Shown here one piece after another: positions 1-7,057 of a DNA stretch of 64,000 bases. The translations under genes were made by a program, and so were the position numbers. The notes beneath the pieces are model-generated. The model saw only the letters and a list, made by a program, of their open reading frames with translations. It had not been told where the DNA came from and did not search any database. The DNA lies in NCBI RefSeq assembly GCF_900116855.1, contig NZ_UETD01000004.1:50882-114881 (forward strand), read 5' to 3'. The first letter of the stretch is position 1. Each line of letters begins with the position of its first letter. Source of the stretch: Ruminococcus flavefaciens. Its GTDB lineage: Bacteria; Bacillota; Clostridia; Oscillospirales; Ruminococcaceae.

Positions 1-514
1 GTAATACCTCTGTTACCGTAAGGTCGGAAAGGGGAGAGAAGTCGCCTGCTGCGTCGCCGAACTTGGTGGAATATCCCACCCAGTCCTCAGAGAGGTTGCA
101 GGTGTTGACAACTCTGCCGTTGTGGCAGGCTGCCACGGCGTAAAGTGTGGTCATGCGGACACGGGCGGGAGTATTAACCCTTGCCTGTTCCGAGGGCTCC
201 ATGTGCTTGCTGAGCTCGTTCATGAATGTGCTTACCGTATCGCCGATGTTGATAGTGTAGCTCTTTATGCCGAGGGTGTCCACCAGAAGGCGGCTGTAGG
301 CGATATCTGCCTGCTCACCCTGAGGCATGAGGACTCCGATGACTCTGTCCTTGCCGAGAGCCTTTACGCATACCGCTGCGGCTACGGAGCTGTCCTTGCC
401 GCCTGATATGCCGATAACGGCGTTTGTTGTGGGAGAAGCTGTTCTCTCGAACAGGTCTCTTACCCATTCAACTACTTCATTTGTCACTTTTTCTGCGTTG
501 AAGCTGTAGCTCAT
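1..514 (-). CDS. nadE: NAD+ synthase, C-terminal part off the left edge
   Basis: This gene makes NAD from deamido-NAD, ATP and an ammonia source in the cytoplasm. The minus-strand frame is open from the ATG at 514 to the window edge, so only about the first 171 residues are visible. The family P-loop signature GISGGKDSS lies near residue 40 and is followed by a KDRVIGVLMP strand and the NLSEDWVGYSTKFGDA region typical of NadE. An AGGAGG-like site (GGAGGTAAAGTT before ATG) supports the start. The gene follows thrH by 38 bases on the same strand, so the two are probably co-transcribed. Whether an amidase domain is fused cannot be seen here. Confidence 0.93.
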   Translation of the reverse strand, partial: MSYSFNAEKVTNEVVEWVRDLFERTASPTTNAVIGISGGKDSSVAAAVCVKALGKDRVIGVLMPQGEQADIAYSRLLVDTLGIKSYTINIGDTVSTFMNELSKHMEPSEQARVNTPARVRMTTLYAVAACHNGRVVNTCNLSEDWVGYSTKFGDAAGDFSPLSDLTVTEVL

Positions 515-552
515 AACTTTACCTCCGTTCAGTGTGACTGCCGAGCGTGTGC

Positions 553-1158
553 TCAGTCTGCCATTGCTTTCTTTATAGCGCCAAGAAGCTCATCGTAAGT
601 CTCGAATGCGGGAAGCTCGGGGTGATCCTTCTTGATCTGTTCCGTGCTTCTGAATAAGAAGCCTGCCTTGCTTGCCTCTATCATGCCGAGATCGTTGTAG
701 CTGTCTCCGCTTGCGATAGTGTCATAGCCGATGGACTGGAGAGCCTTTACTGTGGTGAGCTTTGACTTCTCACAGCGCATCTTAAAGCCTGTTATCTCGC
801 CGTTTTCGGCAACCTCAAGTGAGTTGCAGAAGATAGTGGGCCAGCCCAGCTTCTTCATAAGGGGAGCAGCAAACTGTGTGAATGTATCGCTGATGATGAT
901 GACCTGACCCAGCTCGCGGAGAGAGTCAAGGAACTCCTTTGCACCGGGCATGGGATCGATCTTTGCGATGGTGTCCTGTATCTCCTTGAGTCCGAGACCG
1001 TGCTCCTTGAGAACGCCGAGACGCCAGTTCATGAGCTTATCGTAATCGGGCTCGTCACGGGTGGTCTTCTTCAGCTCGGGAATGCCGCTTGCTTCCGCAA
1101 AAGCTATCCAGATCTCGGGAACGAGTACGCCTTCAAGGTCAAGACAAGTTATATACAT
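553..1158 (-). CDS. thrH: ThrH-type phosphoserine phosphatase / homoserine phosphotransferase
   Basis: This is a 201-residue haloacid-dehalogenase family enzyme that acts on phosphoserine, with a reported phosphotransferase activity to homoserine in the ThrH subfamily. The first HAD motif has the form CLDLEGVLVPE near residues 5-15, with the second Asp replaced by Glu as is usual in ThrH. Motif II is IIISDTFTQF and the last motif is GDSYNDLGMIEASKAG. The length fits the family. A good ribosome site (GGAGGAATTC) precedes the ATG at 1158. A consensus promoter lies just upstream and nadE follows, giving a likely thrH-nadE unit. Confidence 0.93.
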   Translation of the reverse strand: MYITCLDLEGVLVPEIWIAFAEASGIPELKKTTRDEPDYDKLMNWRLGVLKEHGLGLKEIQDTIAKIDPMPGAKEFLDSLRELGQVIIISDTFTQFAAPLMKKLGWPTIFCNSLEVAENGEITGFKMRCEKSKLTTVKALQSIGYDTIASGDSYNDLGMIEASKAGFLFRSTEQIKKDHPELPAFETYDELLGAIKKAMAD

Positions 1159-1194
1159 ATGAATTCCTCCATTGAATTGATTTCTTACTCTACT

Positions 1195-1223
1195 ATTATA
1201 CTACGTTTTATCCTTTTTGTAAA
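1195..1223 (-). promoter_or_regulatory. Sigma-A promoter of thrH-nadE
   Basis: Read on the minus strand, TTTACA and TATAAT are separated by exactly 17 bases and lie about 35 bases before the thrH start. This is close to the consensus housekeeping promoter and is the only strong candidate in the gap. Confidence 0.8.
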
Positions 1224-1281
1224 GCACCAAAAAGGGCAGTCGGTGTGAATTATTATATTTCCTGAGAATTTATAAAAAAAA

Positions 1282-1323
1282 CTTCGGAAAAGGCTTGACT
1301 ATTTCCGAAGAATATGAGATAAT
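1282..1323 (+). promoter_or_regulatory. Promoter with overlapping inverted-repeat operator for the exporter-family gene
   Basis: TTGACT (1295-1300) and GATAAT (1318-1323) are 17 bases apart and point toward the gene at 1361. A perfect 9-bp inverted repeat, CTTCGGAAA (1282-1290) and TTTCCGAAG (1302-1310), brackets the -35 box. This arrangement suggests a repressor operator; no regulator gene is visible nearby. Confidence 0.65.
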
Positions 1324-1360
1324 AAGCTGTATGTGATTTTTTATGAAAGTGAGTTTTGTT

Positions 1361-1837
1361 ATGTTAAAGTATATTCTTACATTTCTTATATCAATGGTTC
1401 CCATCGTAGAGCTGAGATGCGGTATCCCATTTGGTGTGAGCATGGGCATAAAATGGTATTACGCAGTTCCTATATGCATGATAGGAAATATGCTGCCCGT
1501 ACCCTTTATCTTCTTCTTTGCGAGAAAGATACTTGAATGGGGCTCGGACAAGCCCGTGATCGGCAAGTTCTTTTCATGGTGCCTTAAAAAGGGACACAGC
1601 GGCGGCGAAAAGCTCAAGGCTAAGGCAGGAAAGGGAATGTTCTGGGCACTTCTTCTCTTTGTGGGCATCCCGCTTCCCGGCACAGGCGCATGGACAGGCA
1701 CTCTTGCAGCAAGTCTGCTTGACCTTGACTTCAAGAAGAGCATTCTTGCAGTTACTCTGGGAGTAGCCCTTGCAGCCACTATCATGACAATAGCCTCGCT
1801 CCTTGGCGTAGAAGCATTCATAGCTGTCAAAGGCTAA
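1361..1837 (+). CDS. Small multidrug-export family (COG2426-like) membrane protein
   Basis: This hydrophobic protein of about 158 residues resembles the family annotated as small multidrug export proteins (Pfam Sm_multidrug_ex). It starts with a membrane segment beginning MLKYILTFLISMVP, followed by the family-like string PIVELRCGIPFG, a second membrane stretch, a basic loop, and the late motif GIPLPGTGAWTG before the last helices. Transport substrates are not established from sequence. An ATG at 1343 is also in frame but has no ribosome site; the ATG at 1361 follows GTGAG by a normal distance. It has its own promoter and a strong terminator, so it is monocistronic. Confidence 0.82.
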   Translation: MLKYILTFLISMVPIVELRCGIPFGVSMGIKWYYAVPICMIGNMLPVPFIFFFARKILEWGSDKPVIGKFFSWCLKKGHSGGEKLKAKAGKGMFWALLLFVGIPLPGTGAWTGTLAASLLDLDFKKSILAVTLGVALAATIMTIASLLGVEAFIAVKG

Positions 1838-1847
1838 AAATATTACG

Positions 1848-1880
1848 CGGCATCTGATGGATATCAGGTGCCGTTTTTTA
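1848..1880 (+). terminator. Rho-independent terminator of the exporter-family gene
   Basis: CGGCATCTGAT (1848-1858) pairs with ATCAGGTGCCG (1863-1873) around a 4-base loop and is followed by a run of six T. Confidence 0.88.
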
Positions 1881-1971
1881 TTGTAACAAAGCTTTCCGCA
1901 AACTCATAATATAAAACGTGCGGAGAGCTCTTTCGCACAGGTTCTCCGCGCAGGAAAGGAGGACTTATGTT

Positions 1972-2223
1972 ATGAATCTCGATCTCTTTGACGATATGGA
2001 GGGAATCATTCTCCATGAGCGTGAAGCCTCTCTTGTATCCGATATGAAGAATAATAACGGAAACGGCAGTATGACGCGGTTTCCGAAGAATACTCCTCTC
2101 GCTATGGCATATGTGCCGTTTCAGCAGTGGGGAGAGACCTACGGTGATGATGAGGCGCTCAGCAGGGGAACGCTCTTTCCCGAACTCGACCTTCCATTCT
2201 CGAAAGGAGGCGCTGACAGGTGA
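1972..2223 (+). CDS. cotJA: Spore coat protein CotJA
   Basis: This 83-residue protein carries the conserved CotJA core LAMAYVPFQQWG followed by a GTLFPELDLPF end. CotJA is a component of the spore coat made with CotJB and CotJC in the mother cell. The ATG at 1972 sits 8 bases after AGGAGG (1958-1963); an in-frame upstream start at 1918 lacks a ribosome site. The gene overlaps cotJB by a few bases, as in other cotJABC operons. Its N-terminal part is less conserved. No sporulation-sigma promoter could be assigned with confidence in the 90 bases before it. Confidence 0.9.
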   Translation: MNLDLFDDMEGIILHEREASLVSDMKNNNGNGSMTRFPKNTPLAMAYVPFQQWGETYGDDEALSRGTLFPELDLPFSKGGADR

Positions 2224-2468
2224 ATGAACGCAATATGCTTCTCAGTCGGATAAAGAAGTACGACTTCACACTGAAGGAGCTGAACCTCTATCTTGATACT
2301 CACCCCAACTGCCGCCGCGCTCTGGCTATGTTCAGAAAGTATAAAGAACTCCGCAGCGACGCCGTTGAGGAGTTCACAAAAAGGTTCGGTCCCATTACTC
2401 CCGAACAGGTCAGCGATACGCAGAACTGGACATGGGTGGAAGATCCGTGGCCGTGGGAAAGGAGATAA
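2220..2468 (+). CDS. cotJB: Spore coat protein CotJB
   Basis: This 82-residue protein has the CotJB layout: an N-terminal helix with the motif LYLDTHPNCRRAL near residues 23-35 and the family C-terminal W-rich ending WTWVEDPWPWE. It starts at a GTG that overlaps the cotJA stop, with an upstream GGAGG, so translation is probably coupled. It belongs to the coat complex with CotJA and CotJC and is intact here, unlike cotJC. Confidence 0.92.
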   Translation: MNERNMLLSRIKKYDFTLKELNLYLDTHPNCRRALAMFRKYKELRSDAVEEFTKRFGPITPEQVSDTQNWTWVEDPWPWERR

Positions 2469-2471
2469 GCT

Positions 2472-2585
2472 ATGTGGCAATATGAAAAGAAATTACAGTA
2501 TCCTGTTAAGATCAAGACGCCCAATGCGAAGCTTGCGAAGATAATCATATCTCAGCTAGGCGGTCTGAGTTCCAGAAAGTTATAA
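2472..2585 (+). pseudogene. cotJC: cotJC, 5' fragment interrupted by prophage 1
   Basis: The first 31 codons are a normal CotJC start (MWQYEKKLQYPVKIK near residues 1-15, then KLAKIIISQLGG). CotJC is a manganese-catalase-like spore coat protein. After the GGCGGTC core at 2559-2565 the reading frame runs into phage DNA, adds six foreign residues and stops at 2583-2585. The expected continuation, PDGELSASLRYLNQRY, is found at 35881 on the far side of prophage 1, in the frame that would be restored by excision. The gene is therefore a split gene, inactive in the lysogen unless the phage excises. Confidence 0.92.
2559..2585 (+). other. attL of prophage 1 (core plus right phage arm)
   Basis: The core GGCGGTC (2559-2565) is shared with 35875-35881. 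The following phage arm TCCAGAAAGTTATAA (2571-2585) is the exact reverse complement of the arm at 35856-35870. Together the two halves rebuild a symmetric 46-bp attP, as expected for a large serine integrase whose gene ends 3 bases away. Confidence 0.88.
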
Positions 2586-2587
2586 TT

Positions 2588-4024
2588 TTATAGCTTATAA
2601 AAAATCTCCACTATTCCCTTGGGTTTCATGAAGATGATACGGTCGACAAAGCTTCTGAGAGTCATGTTTTTCAGTGTTTCGCTGGTTTCGTCACTTTCGA
2701 GTATGTCGAGTCCTGCTTTTATCCTGCCTGAGATCAGCTCTTTTATATCAGCTTCCGATCTTGGCGCGGAGACCTCAGCCTGAGCAGTCAGCTCGTCTAT
2801 TCGGGACTGTATTTTCTGCTTGTTCTCCCGGTATTCTTCCAGCGAGTCTATACCGGCTTCGTAGGCTTCGCGGATACGGGAGAGCTTTTTCTTTTCGCGC
2901 TCGATCATGACCGCGACATCGGGGGACGTTCTGACAGGAGATCTGCTTTCCACAGAAACTTCAAAGCTCTGATGTTCAAAATCGCTTTTCAGCTTTTCGA
3001 TGACTGATGTGTTGATCTTGTCTATCTTGATGCAGTGTGATACCTTGCACACTCCTTTTGCGTACTGGTGACATTGCAGAGATTTGTGAGAAGCTATCAT
3101 AGTCAGTGTAGCTCCGCAGTTATCGCACTTAACAAGACCTTTCAGCATGAATTCCACAGGCTCATGGCGAGAATATCGAGTATACAGCTTTTTGTTGTCT
3201 GCCAGACGCTTCTGAACGGCTTCATATATCTCCTTTGAGATGATCGGTTGATGTTTGCCGTCTATTATCAGAGTGTTTTCAGCGTTCTGGTGGAAGCGGT
3301 CAAGGCTGTCCCTTCCGTTCCTGCTTCGGCGGAGCTTGCCGATGTAAGTGGGATTTGTGAGGATATATTCAACGGTCCTGTTCTCGAACTTGTTGCCCTT
3401 TGTGGAGCGTATTCCCATATCATTGAGCTTCGCGGCAATCTGACGGGCTCCCATTCCCGAGAGGTAATCATCATAGATCATCTGCACAACAGACGCATTG
3501 GCTTTATCGGGAGCGAATATGCCATTATCCATTTTGTAGCCGAAGGGCGGCTGTGAGACTACTCCGCCGCGGCTGAACTTCTCATTCATTCCGCGCTTGA
3601 CCTCTTCTGCAAGGTTCAGGCTGTAGTATTCGTCCATAGCCTCTATCAGAGCTTCTATGAGGATAGAAGTGTTGTCCTCACCCAGCTGCTCGGAGATGGA
3701 CACAACGTCTATGCCGCACTGCTTACGGAGCATTGACTTGTACACGATAGAGTCCTGACGGTTTCGGGCAAAACGGCTGAATTTCCAGAGCAGGATCACA
3801 TCGAAAGGCTTTGGCTTCAGCTTTGCCGTGCCGATCATGCGCTGAAAGGACGGGCGCTTGTCGGCTTTCCTGCCGCTTATGCCCTCATCGATGAAAATAA
3901 ACTCCTCGGGAAGTATCAGCTCATGTTCCTTGGCGTACTTGCGTATAGCTTTCAGCTGACTGTCGGGGGAGTATTCTATCTGGTCATCGGTAGATACTCT
4001 TATGTATGCTGCCGCTGTTTTCAT
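2588..4024 (-). CDS. Large serine recombinase (integrase) of prophage 1
   Basis: This 478-residue protein belongs to the large serine recombinase family, which catalyses phage integration and, with a directionality factor, excision. The N-terminal resolvase domain begins AAAYIRVSTDDQ with the nucleophilic Ser, followed by IDEGISGRKADKRPSFQRM and LLWKFSRFARN. A recombinase domain with NPTYIGKLRRSRNG and a zinc-ribbon region (CDNCGATL, later CHQYAKGVC) follow, then a coiled-coil motif. The start ATG at 4024 has an AGGAGGG site; an upstream in-frame codon at 4054 is less likely. Its 3' end abuts attL. No separate directionality factor was recognised. Confidence 0.95.
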   Translation of the reverse strand: MKTAAAYIRVSTDDQIEYSPDSQLKAIRKYAKEHELILPEEFIFIDEGISGRKADKRPSFQRMIGTAKLKPKPFDVILLWKFSRFARNRQDSIVYKSMLRKQCGIDVVSISEQLGEDNTSILIEALIEAMDEYYSLNLAEEVKRGMNEKFSRGGVVSQPPFGYKMDNGIFAPDKANASVVQMIYDDYLSGMGARQIAAKLNDMGIRSTKGNKFENRTVEYILTNPTYIGKLRRSRNGRDSLDRFHQNAENTLIIDGKHQPIISKEIYEAVQKRLADNKKLYTRYSRHEPVEFMLKGLVKCDNCGATLTMIASHKSLQCHQYAKGVCKVSHCIKIDKINTSVIEKLKSDFEHQSFEVSVESRSPVRTSPDVAVMIEREKKKLSRIREAYEAGIDSLEEYRENKQKIQSRIDELTAQAEVSAPRSEADIKELISGRIKAGLDILESDETSETLKNMTLRSFVDRIIFMKPKGIVEIFYKL

Positions 4025-4044
4025 ATTATCCCTCCTTAGTGATA

Positions 4045-4066
4045 TCCCCTGCATTGGAGCAGGGGA
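4045..4066. repeat. Hairpin upstream of the prophage 1 integrase, shared with prophage 2
   Basis: TCCCCTGC (4045-4052) and GCAGGGGA (4059-4066) form a perfect 8-bp stem with a 6-base loop and are followed on the plus strand by a T-rich tract. The same stem, differing only in the loop, lies upstream of the prophage 2 integrase at 37578-37598. It may be a terminator separating the lysogeny genes from int or a regulatory site of int. Confidence 0.7.
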
Positions 4067-4070
4067 TTAT

Positions 4071-4442
4071 TTATTTATTATGTTTCAGTATTCTTTTTAC
4101 GGCTGCGATTTCGAGAGACCAACAGCCAAAACCGCCTAATATTCCGCTTACAAATCGGCGAGCATTGGTCGATTCAAGTTTTCCGGTATTTTGCATGAAC
4201 CAATCAAGAAACATTGTTTCGGCAGCTAAAAGGCTTATTTCAGGTCTTATTGTAACCTTTTTGGCAGCTGTGATAATTGCTAAGCTCTCGCCGACAAGTA
4301 CTCCGCAGCAGCGAGCGCAGACAGGAAATTGATACTGTCGAAAGAAAAAACTTCGCTCAGGTAATTGATGACACCCGGTAGCTGCTCCTGCTTTCATAGA
4401 CCTGACCCATAAGAGCCGTGTGTAATACCAGATATTACGCAT
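4071..4442 (-). CDS. DUF2085-like membrane protein
   Basis: This 123-residue protein contains the DUF2085-like signature CHQLPERSFF followed by QFPVCARCCG near residues 24-47, a pattern of Cys and His probably binding a metal next to membrane helices. The function of the family is unknown. Its ATG overlaps the stop of the upstream zinc-ribbon gene (TAATG), so the pair is translationally coupled. It lies between the repressor and the integrase, a usual place for lysogen-expressed cargo genes. Confidence 0.7.
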   Translation of the reverse strand: MRNIWYYTRLLWVRSMKAGAATGCHQLPERSFFFRQYQFPVCARCCGVLVGESLAIITAAKKVTIRPEISLLAAETMFLDWFMQNTGKLESTNARRFVSGILGGFGCWSLEIAAVKRILKHNK

Positions 4443-4699
4443 TACTTGAATTGATAGCCGCAGTCAAGACAGCAATAGGTAATTTCATTTGAAACTTTTC
4501 TGTTATCCTTGAATTTACCTTTAGTTTTTCCCATGCCGCATAATCCGCAGAAAAAACCGATACCGCCTGTAAGGCAGGTGCCAATGCAAGCTTTGCACCA
4601 GCCAAAGCCCTTTGTTTTCCTTGTATCTGTGACTTTTCCTTTAACAACTTGCTGATTGACCGCTTGAATGTTTGAACTTCCGCATTTTGGACAATTCAT
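4442..4699 (-). CDS. Zinc-ribbon protein with glycine-rich hydrophobic segment
   Basis: This 85-residue protein has an N-terminal zinc ribbon half (MNCPKCGSSN), a central Cys- and Gly-rich hydrophobic stretch (ACIGTCLTGGIGFFCGLCG) and a C-terminal CCLDCGYQF half. The layout fits a membrane-associated zinc-ribbon protein. The ATG at 4699 follows GGAGGTATTT. It is coupled to the DUF2085-like gene. Both are probably expressed in the lysogen; a role cannot be assigned. Confidence 0.72.
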   Translation of the reverse strand: MNCPKCGSSNIQAVNQQVVKGKVTDTRKTKGFGWCKACIGTCLTGGIGFFCGLCGMGKTKGKFKDNRKVSNEITYCCLDCGYQFK

Positions 4700-4806
4700 A
4701 TAAATACCTCCTGAAGAAAGATTGTATTTATATAATATCATACACTTATCCACTAAATCTATAATATAATATGTCCAAAATATCGAATGTTGTCGCATTT
4801 TGTCGC

Positions 4807-5211
4807 TTACAAGCTCCCATCGTCTCCGAGGACGTTCAGATGGCGGCTGTAGCGCTTGGGAATGTTTATGCCTACAAGATACCCTATGGAGTGCAGGAAG
4901 TCGGAAATAACGGCAAATCCGTCCTTGTAGAAGGCTTCGATGCGCTTATCCTTGAAGGGGATATTCTTGTAATCGGGCGGACAAACGAAAGTCCAGTCAG
5001 CTCCGCTCCTGTCCAGAACGATACGGAAGAACCTATCCACATCGGTGTCTTTGTAGCCCACATTCATGAGAAGTATGTGGTGCTCAACGCCTTCATCGAT
5101 ATGGCTCATAATGGCAGTCTTACCGTCGAAGGATATGAGTATGAGGAGCGGTTCATCATTCGCCATAGCCTTGTTTACGTCTTCCTCGGAGGGATATTTT
5201 ATTATATTCAT
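4807..5211 (-). CDS. Hypothetical protein downstream of the repressor
   Basis: This 134-residue soluble protein follows the CI-like gene on the same strand, 15 bases after it. I do not recognise a family. The sequence is mixed alpha/beta with hydrophobic strands such as LLILISFDGKTAIM and a conserved-looking W-x-F-x-C-P-P segment. The ATG at 5211 is preceded by GGAGGTCATTCCG. Its place suggests a lysogeny-expressed accessory role such as immunity or exclusion, but this is inference from position only. Confidence 0.75.
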   Translation of the reverse strand: MNIIKYPSEEDVNKAMANDEPLLILISFDGKTAIMSHIDEGVEHHILLMNVGYKDTDVDRFFRIVLDRSGADWTFVCPPDYKNIPFKDKRIEAFYKDGFAVISDFLHSIGYLVGINIPKRYSRHLNVLGDDGSL

Positions 5212-5226
5212 CGGAATGACCTCCTC

Positions 5227-5859
5227 TCAGAACCTGCGTTTGACTTCGATGACAGGACCGATGACCTTCACGCGGTTCATTTCTTCAAATTCGAAAACTC
5301 TCGGGGGATAGTAAGGATTGACAGAGCTGAGAGTTATACGGGTATTTTCTATATCAACGAGCTTGACGAGCCCGTCTTCAGCGTCGACATTTACGACAGC
5401 GTAGCATTCTTTATCAAGCACTTCCTGTTCGCGGACGAGGACAAGGTCCTTCTCGTGGAGCTCAGGCTCCATGCTGTCACCTTTGACTTCCAGCCAGAAG
5501 TGCTGATAGCCGTCCTTTAGTATATCGCTGTCGGTCATGATATATTCGGATATATTCTCCTCTGCATGGCAGTTATAGCCTGCGGCTACTCTGCCGATAA
5601 GAGGGACACGAACACAGTTGGCTTCGCTGTAGGGGATTTTCTTGATAGGGGTGTCATTTGTCTTCCAGCCCATGAGATATGCAGGTGTAACGTTCAAAAC
5701 CTTTGCAAGCGGTTCTAATACAGTTGTAGGAAGCTTTTCTATATCATTACTTTCATATCTGTATATTGTTGCACGGTTCTTTCCAAGACGCTCCGCAAGT
5801 TCATCGACAGTCAAACCAAGTTCTTTTCGACGTTCTTTGATACGTTCTCCAATAGTCAT
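5227..5859 (-). CDS. CI/LexA-like repressor (XRE helix-turn-helix plus S24 peptidase)
   Basis: This 210-residue protein is the likely lysogeny repressor of prophage 1. An N-terminal XRE helix-turn-helix (IGERIKERRKELG, then RLGKNRATIYRYE) is followed by an S24 domain with the catalytic Ser motif GDSMEP and the Lys-containing strand DGLVKLV. A cleavage-site-like Ala-Gly occurs in GRVAAGYN. This layout predicts RecA-stimulated self-cleavage and induction by DNA damage. The ATG at 5859 has the best ribosome site (GAAGGTG); an in-frame GTG lies three codons upstream. Confidence 0.92.
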   Translation of the reverse strand: MTIGERIKERRKELGLTVDELAERLGKNRATIYRYESNDIEKLPTTVLEPLAKVLNVTPAYLMGWKTNDTPIKKIPYSEANCVRVPLIGRVAAGYNCHAEENISEYIMTDSDILKDGYQHFWLEVKGDSMEPELHEKDLVLVREQEVLDKECYAVVNVDAEDGLVKLVDIENTRITLSSVNPYYPPRVFEFEEMNRVKVIGPVIEVKRRF

Positions 5860-5887
5860 TGTGTTCACCTTCTTTGCTTTTTATTGT

Positions 5888-5916
5888 ATTATATCACGCT
5901 TTTCGCAAAAATGCAA
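5888..5916 (-). promoter_or_regulatory. Promoter of the prophage 1 repressor
   Basis: On the minus strand TTGCAT and TATAAT are 17 bases apart, about 30 bases upstream of the repressor ATG. TTTTGCGAAAA-like words surround the -35 box and recur nearby, so repressor binding here is plausible. Confidence 0.65.
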
Positions 5917-5966
5917 TAGTAATTTTGAAAAATTCAAAAAAATTCTAAAAAAATGCGAAAAAGGTA

Positions 5967-6024
5967 TTGACAAACCATAGGCTGTATGGTATTATAAAAA
6001 TGCAAAAAGTCGCACAAATGCGAC
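5967..6024 (+). promoter_or_regulatory. Early rightward promoter and operators of prophage 1
   Basis: TTGACA (5967-5972) and TATTAT (5990-5995) are spaced by 17 bases and face the Cro-like gene at 6047. Two inverted repeats lie in the promoter: ACCATA/TATGGT (5974-5990) between the boxes, and GTCGCACAAATGCGAC (6009-6024) at the expected start of transcription. They are the likely operators for the divergent repressor and Cro-like proteins. Confidence 0.7.
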
Positions 6025-6046
6025 ATAATGTAAGTGAGGTGATAAA

Positions 6047-6259
6047 ATGCTTGATGTCCAGAAGCTAAAAGGGAAAATAGTCGAGAAAGGCAAGAGCGTA
6101 GAGACAGTATCTGCCGATTTAGGCATAAATCCTGCTACTTTTTATCGTAAGCTCAAGAACAATTCTTTTGAGATTAGAGAAGCGGACAAGCTTATAGAAA
6201 TTCTTGCTCTTACTGGTGAAGAGGCTTCGGCTATTTTTTTTAGCGACTGTGTCGCATAA
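6047..6259 (+). CDS. Cro-like small DNA-binding regulator
   Basis: This 70-residue protein is the first gene of the rightward operon and contains a helix-turn-helix-like segment (VSADLGINPATFYRKLKN, about residues 24-41). A protein of similar size and layout occupies the same place in prophage 2 (39034). It probably opposes the CI-like repressor at the shared operators. GAGGTG precedes the ATG. Confidence 0.78.
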   Translation: MLDVQKLKGKIVEKGKSVETVSADLGINPATFYRKLKNNSFEIREADKLIEILALTGEEASAIFFSDCVA

Positions 6260-6384
6260 ATGCAACAACGCAAGAAACATAAAATTCTGCAAAGAAATTT
6301 GCAAAAAAGTGTTGACATTTCTTCCCGAGTATGACGCAAGGCGCCATACACCGAGCATGATATACTCAACTCGGAGGTGAGAAT

Positions 6385-6561
6385 ATGTCAGAACCATGGA
6401 ATGTAAGAGCTCGGAAAAAGCTTATCGATCTGAATATGAACCGCAGACAGCTTGCCGAAATCATCGGCGTGAACTATTCTGTGATGTGCGCTGTGCTGAA
6501 CGGTTCCGTTATTCGTGAGAGCGTTAAGCAGAAAATCTGCTCTTACCTGAAAATCAATTGA
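6385..6561 (+). CDS. Short helix-turn-helix protein
   Basis: This 58-residue protein begins MSEPWNVRARKKLIDLNMN and has a recognisable helix-turn-helix (RRQLAEIIGVNYSVMCAVL). It resembles short phage Cro/antirepressor-type regulators. GGAGGTG lies 7 bases before the ATG. The 120 bases upstream contain TTGACA at 6313 without a convincing -10, plus a 10-bp near-direct repeat CCGAGTATGA / CCGAGCATGA that could be an operator for this protein. Confidence 0.75.
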   Translation: MSEPWNVRARKKLIDLNMNRRQLAEIIGVNYSVMCAVLNGSVIRESVKQKICSYLKIN

Positions 6562-6576
6562 AAGGGGAAGTAGAAC

Positions 6577-6765
6577 ATGGACAAGCTTATAATTCCCTCA
6601 AGGAATGAGCTTGAGGACGGCACACATATCCGCGTAAGCAAAAAGATGAAGGAGCTCGTTGACGAGATAGCAAAGCGCTCTGGTCGCAGCCAGTACGTCA
6701 TCATTAATAAGATGATAGAGTTCGCTTATGAGCGCGTAGTCATCGAGGACGAAGAAGACGAGTAA
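6577..6765 (+). CDS. Ribbon-helix-helix DNA-binding protein
   Basis: This 62-residue protein fits the Arc/MetJ ribbon-helix-helix fold: a beta strand GTHIRVSKKM, then a helix KELVDEIAKRSG and the second helix SQYVIINKMIEFA. The C-terminus is very acidic. Such dimeric proteins regulate transcription. AAAGGGGAAG precedes the ATG. It sits in a run of small early genes. Confidence 0.75.
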   Translation: MDKLIIPSRNELEDGTHIRVSKKMKELVDEIAKRSGRSQYVIINKMIEFAYERVVIEDEEDE

Positions 6766-6813
6766 ACCAGTACAACCCATACCGCATACAATTGACCGAA
6801 AGGAGATGTTACT

Positions 6814-7014
6814 ATGGCAAAAAAGACAACCGAGCTGAAAGCTGTCAGCTACATATCTATCGGCGGCGCTCCGCCTGTCCGCTTCGACAGCCTTACACCC
6901 GAAAAGAGAGCTGAGTACGTTGAGAAGATGGCTGAGAACATCGGCAGGACTCTAAGCACATACCTCAGCAATCACCCCGAAGAAGCCGCTCCGCTCTTCA
7001 AGAATGCGGAATAA
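6814..7014 (+). CDS. Hypothetical early protein
   Basis: This 66-residue protein of unknown function has a helical middle (LTPEKRAEYVEKMAENIG) and begins with a short beta-prone stretch. AAAGGAGATG precedes the ATG. I see no known motif. It lies in the early operon between a ribbon-helix-helix gene and a small membrane protein gene. Confidence 0.7.
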   Translation: MAKKTTELKAVSYISIGGAPPVRFDSLTPEKRAEYVEKMAENIGRTLSTYLSNHPEEAAPLFKNAE

Positions 7015-7057
7015 GCCCTCAGGGGCTTGCGGACAAGCTATGAAAGGAGATAGACCT

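Noticed and set aside
122..509. Plus-strand ORFs over the nadE region
   Set aside because: They are opposite to a clear nadE frame with ribosome site and motifs and have no features of their own.
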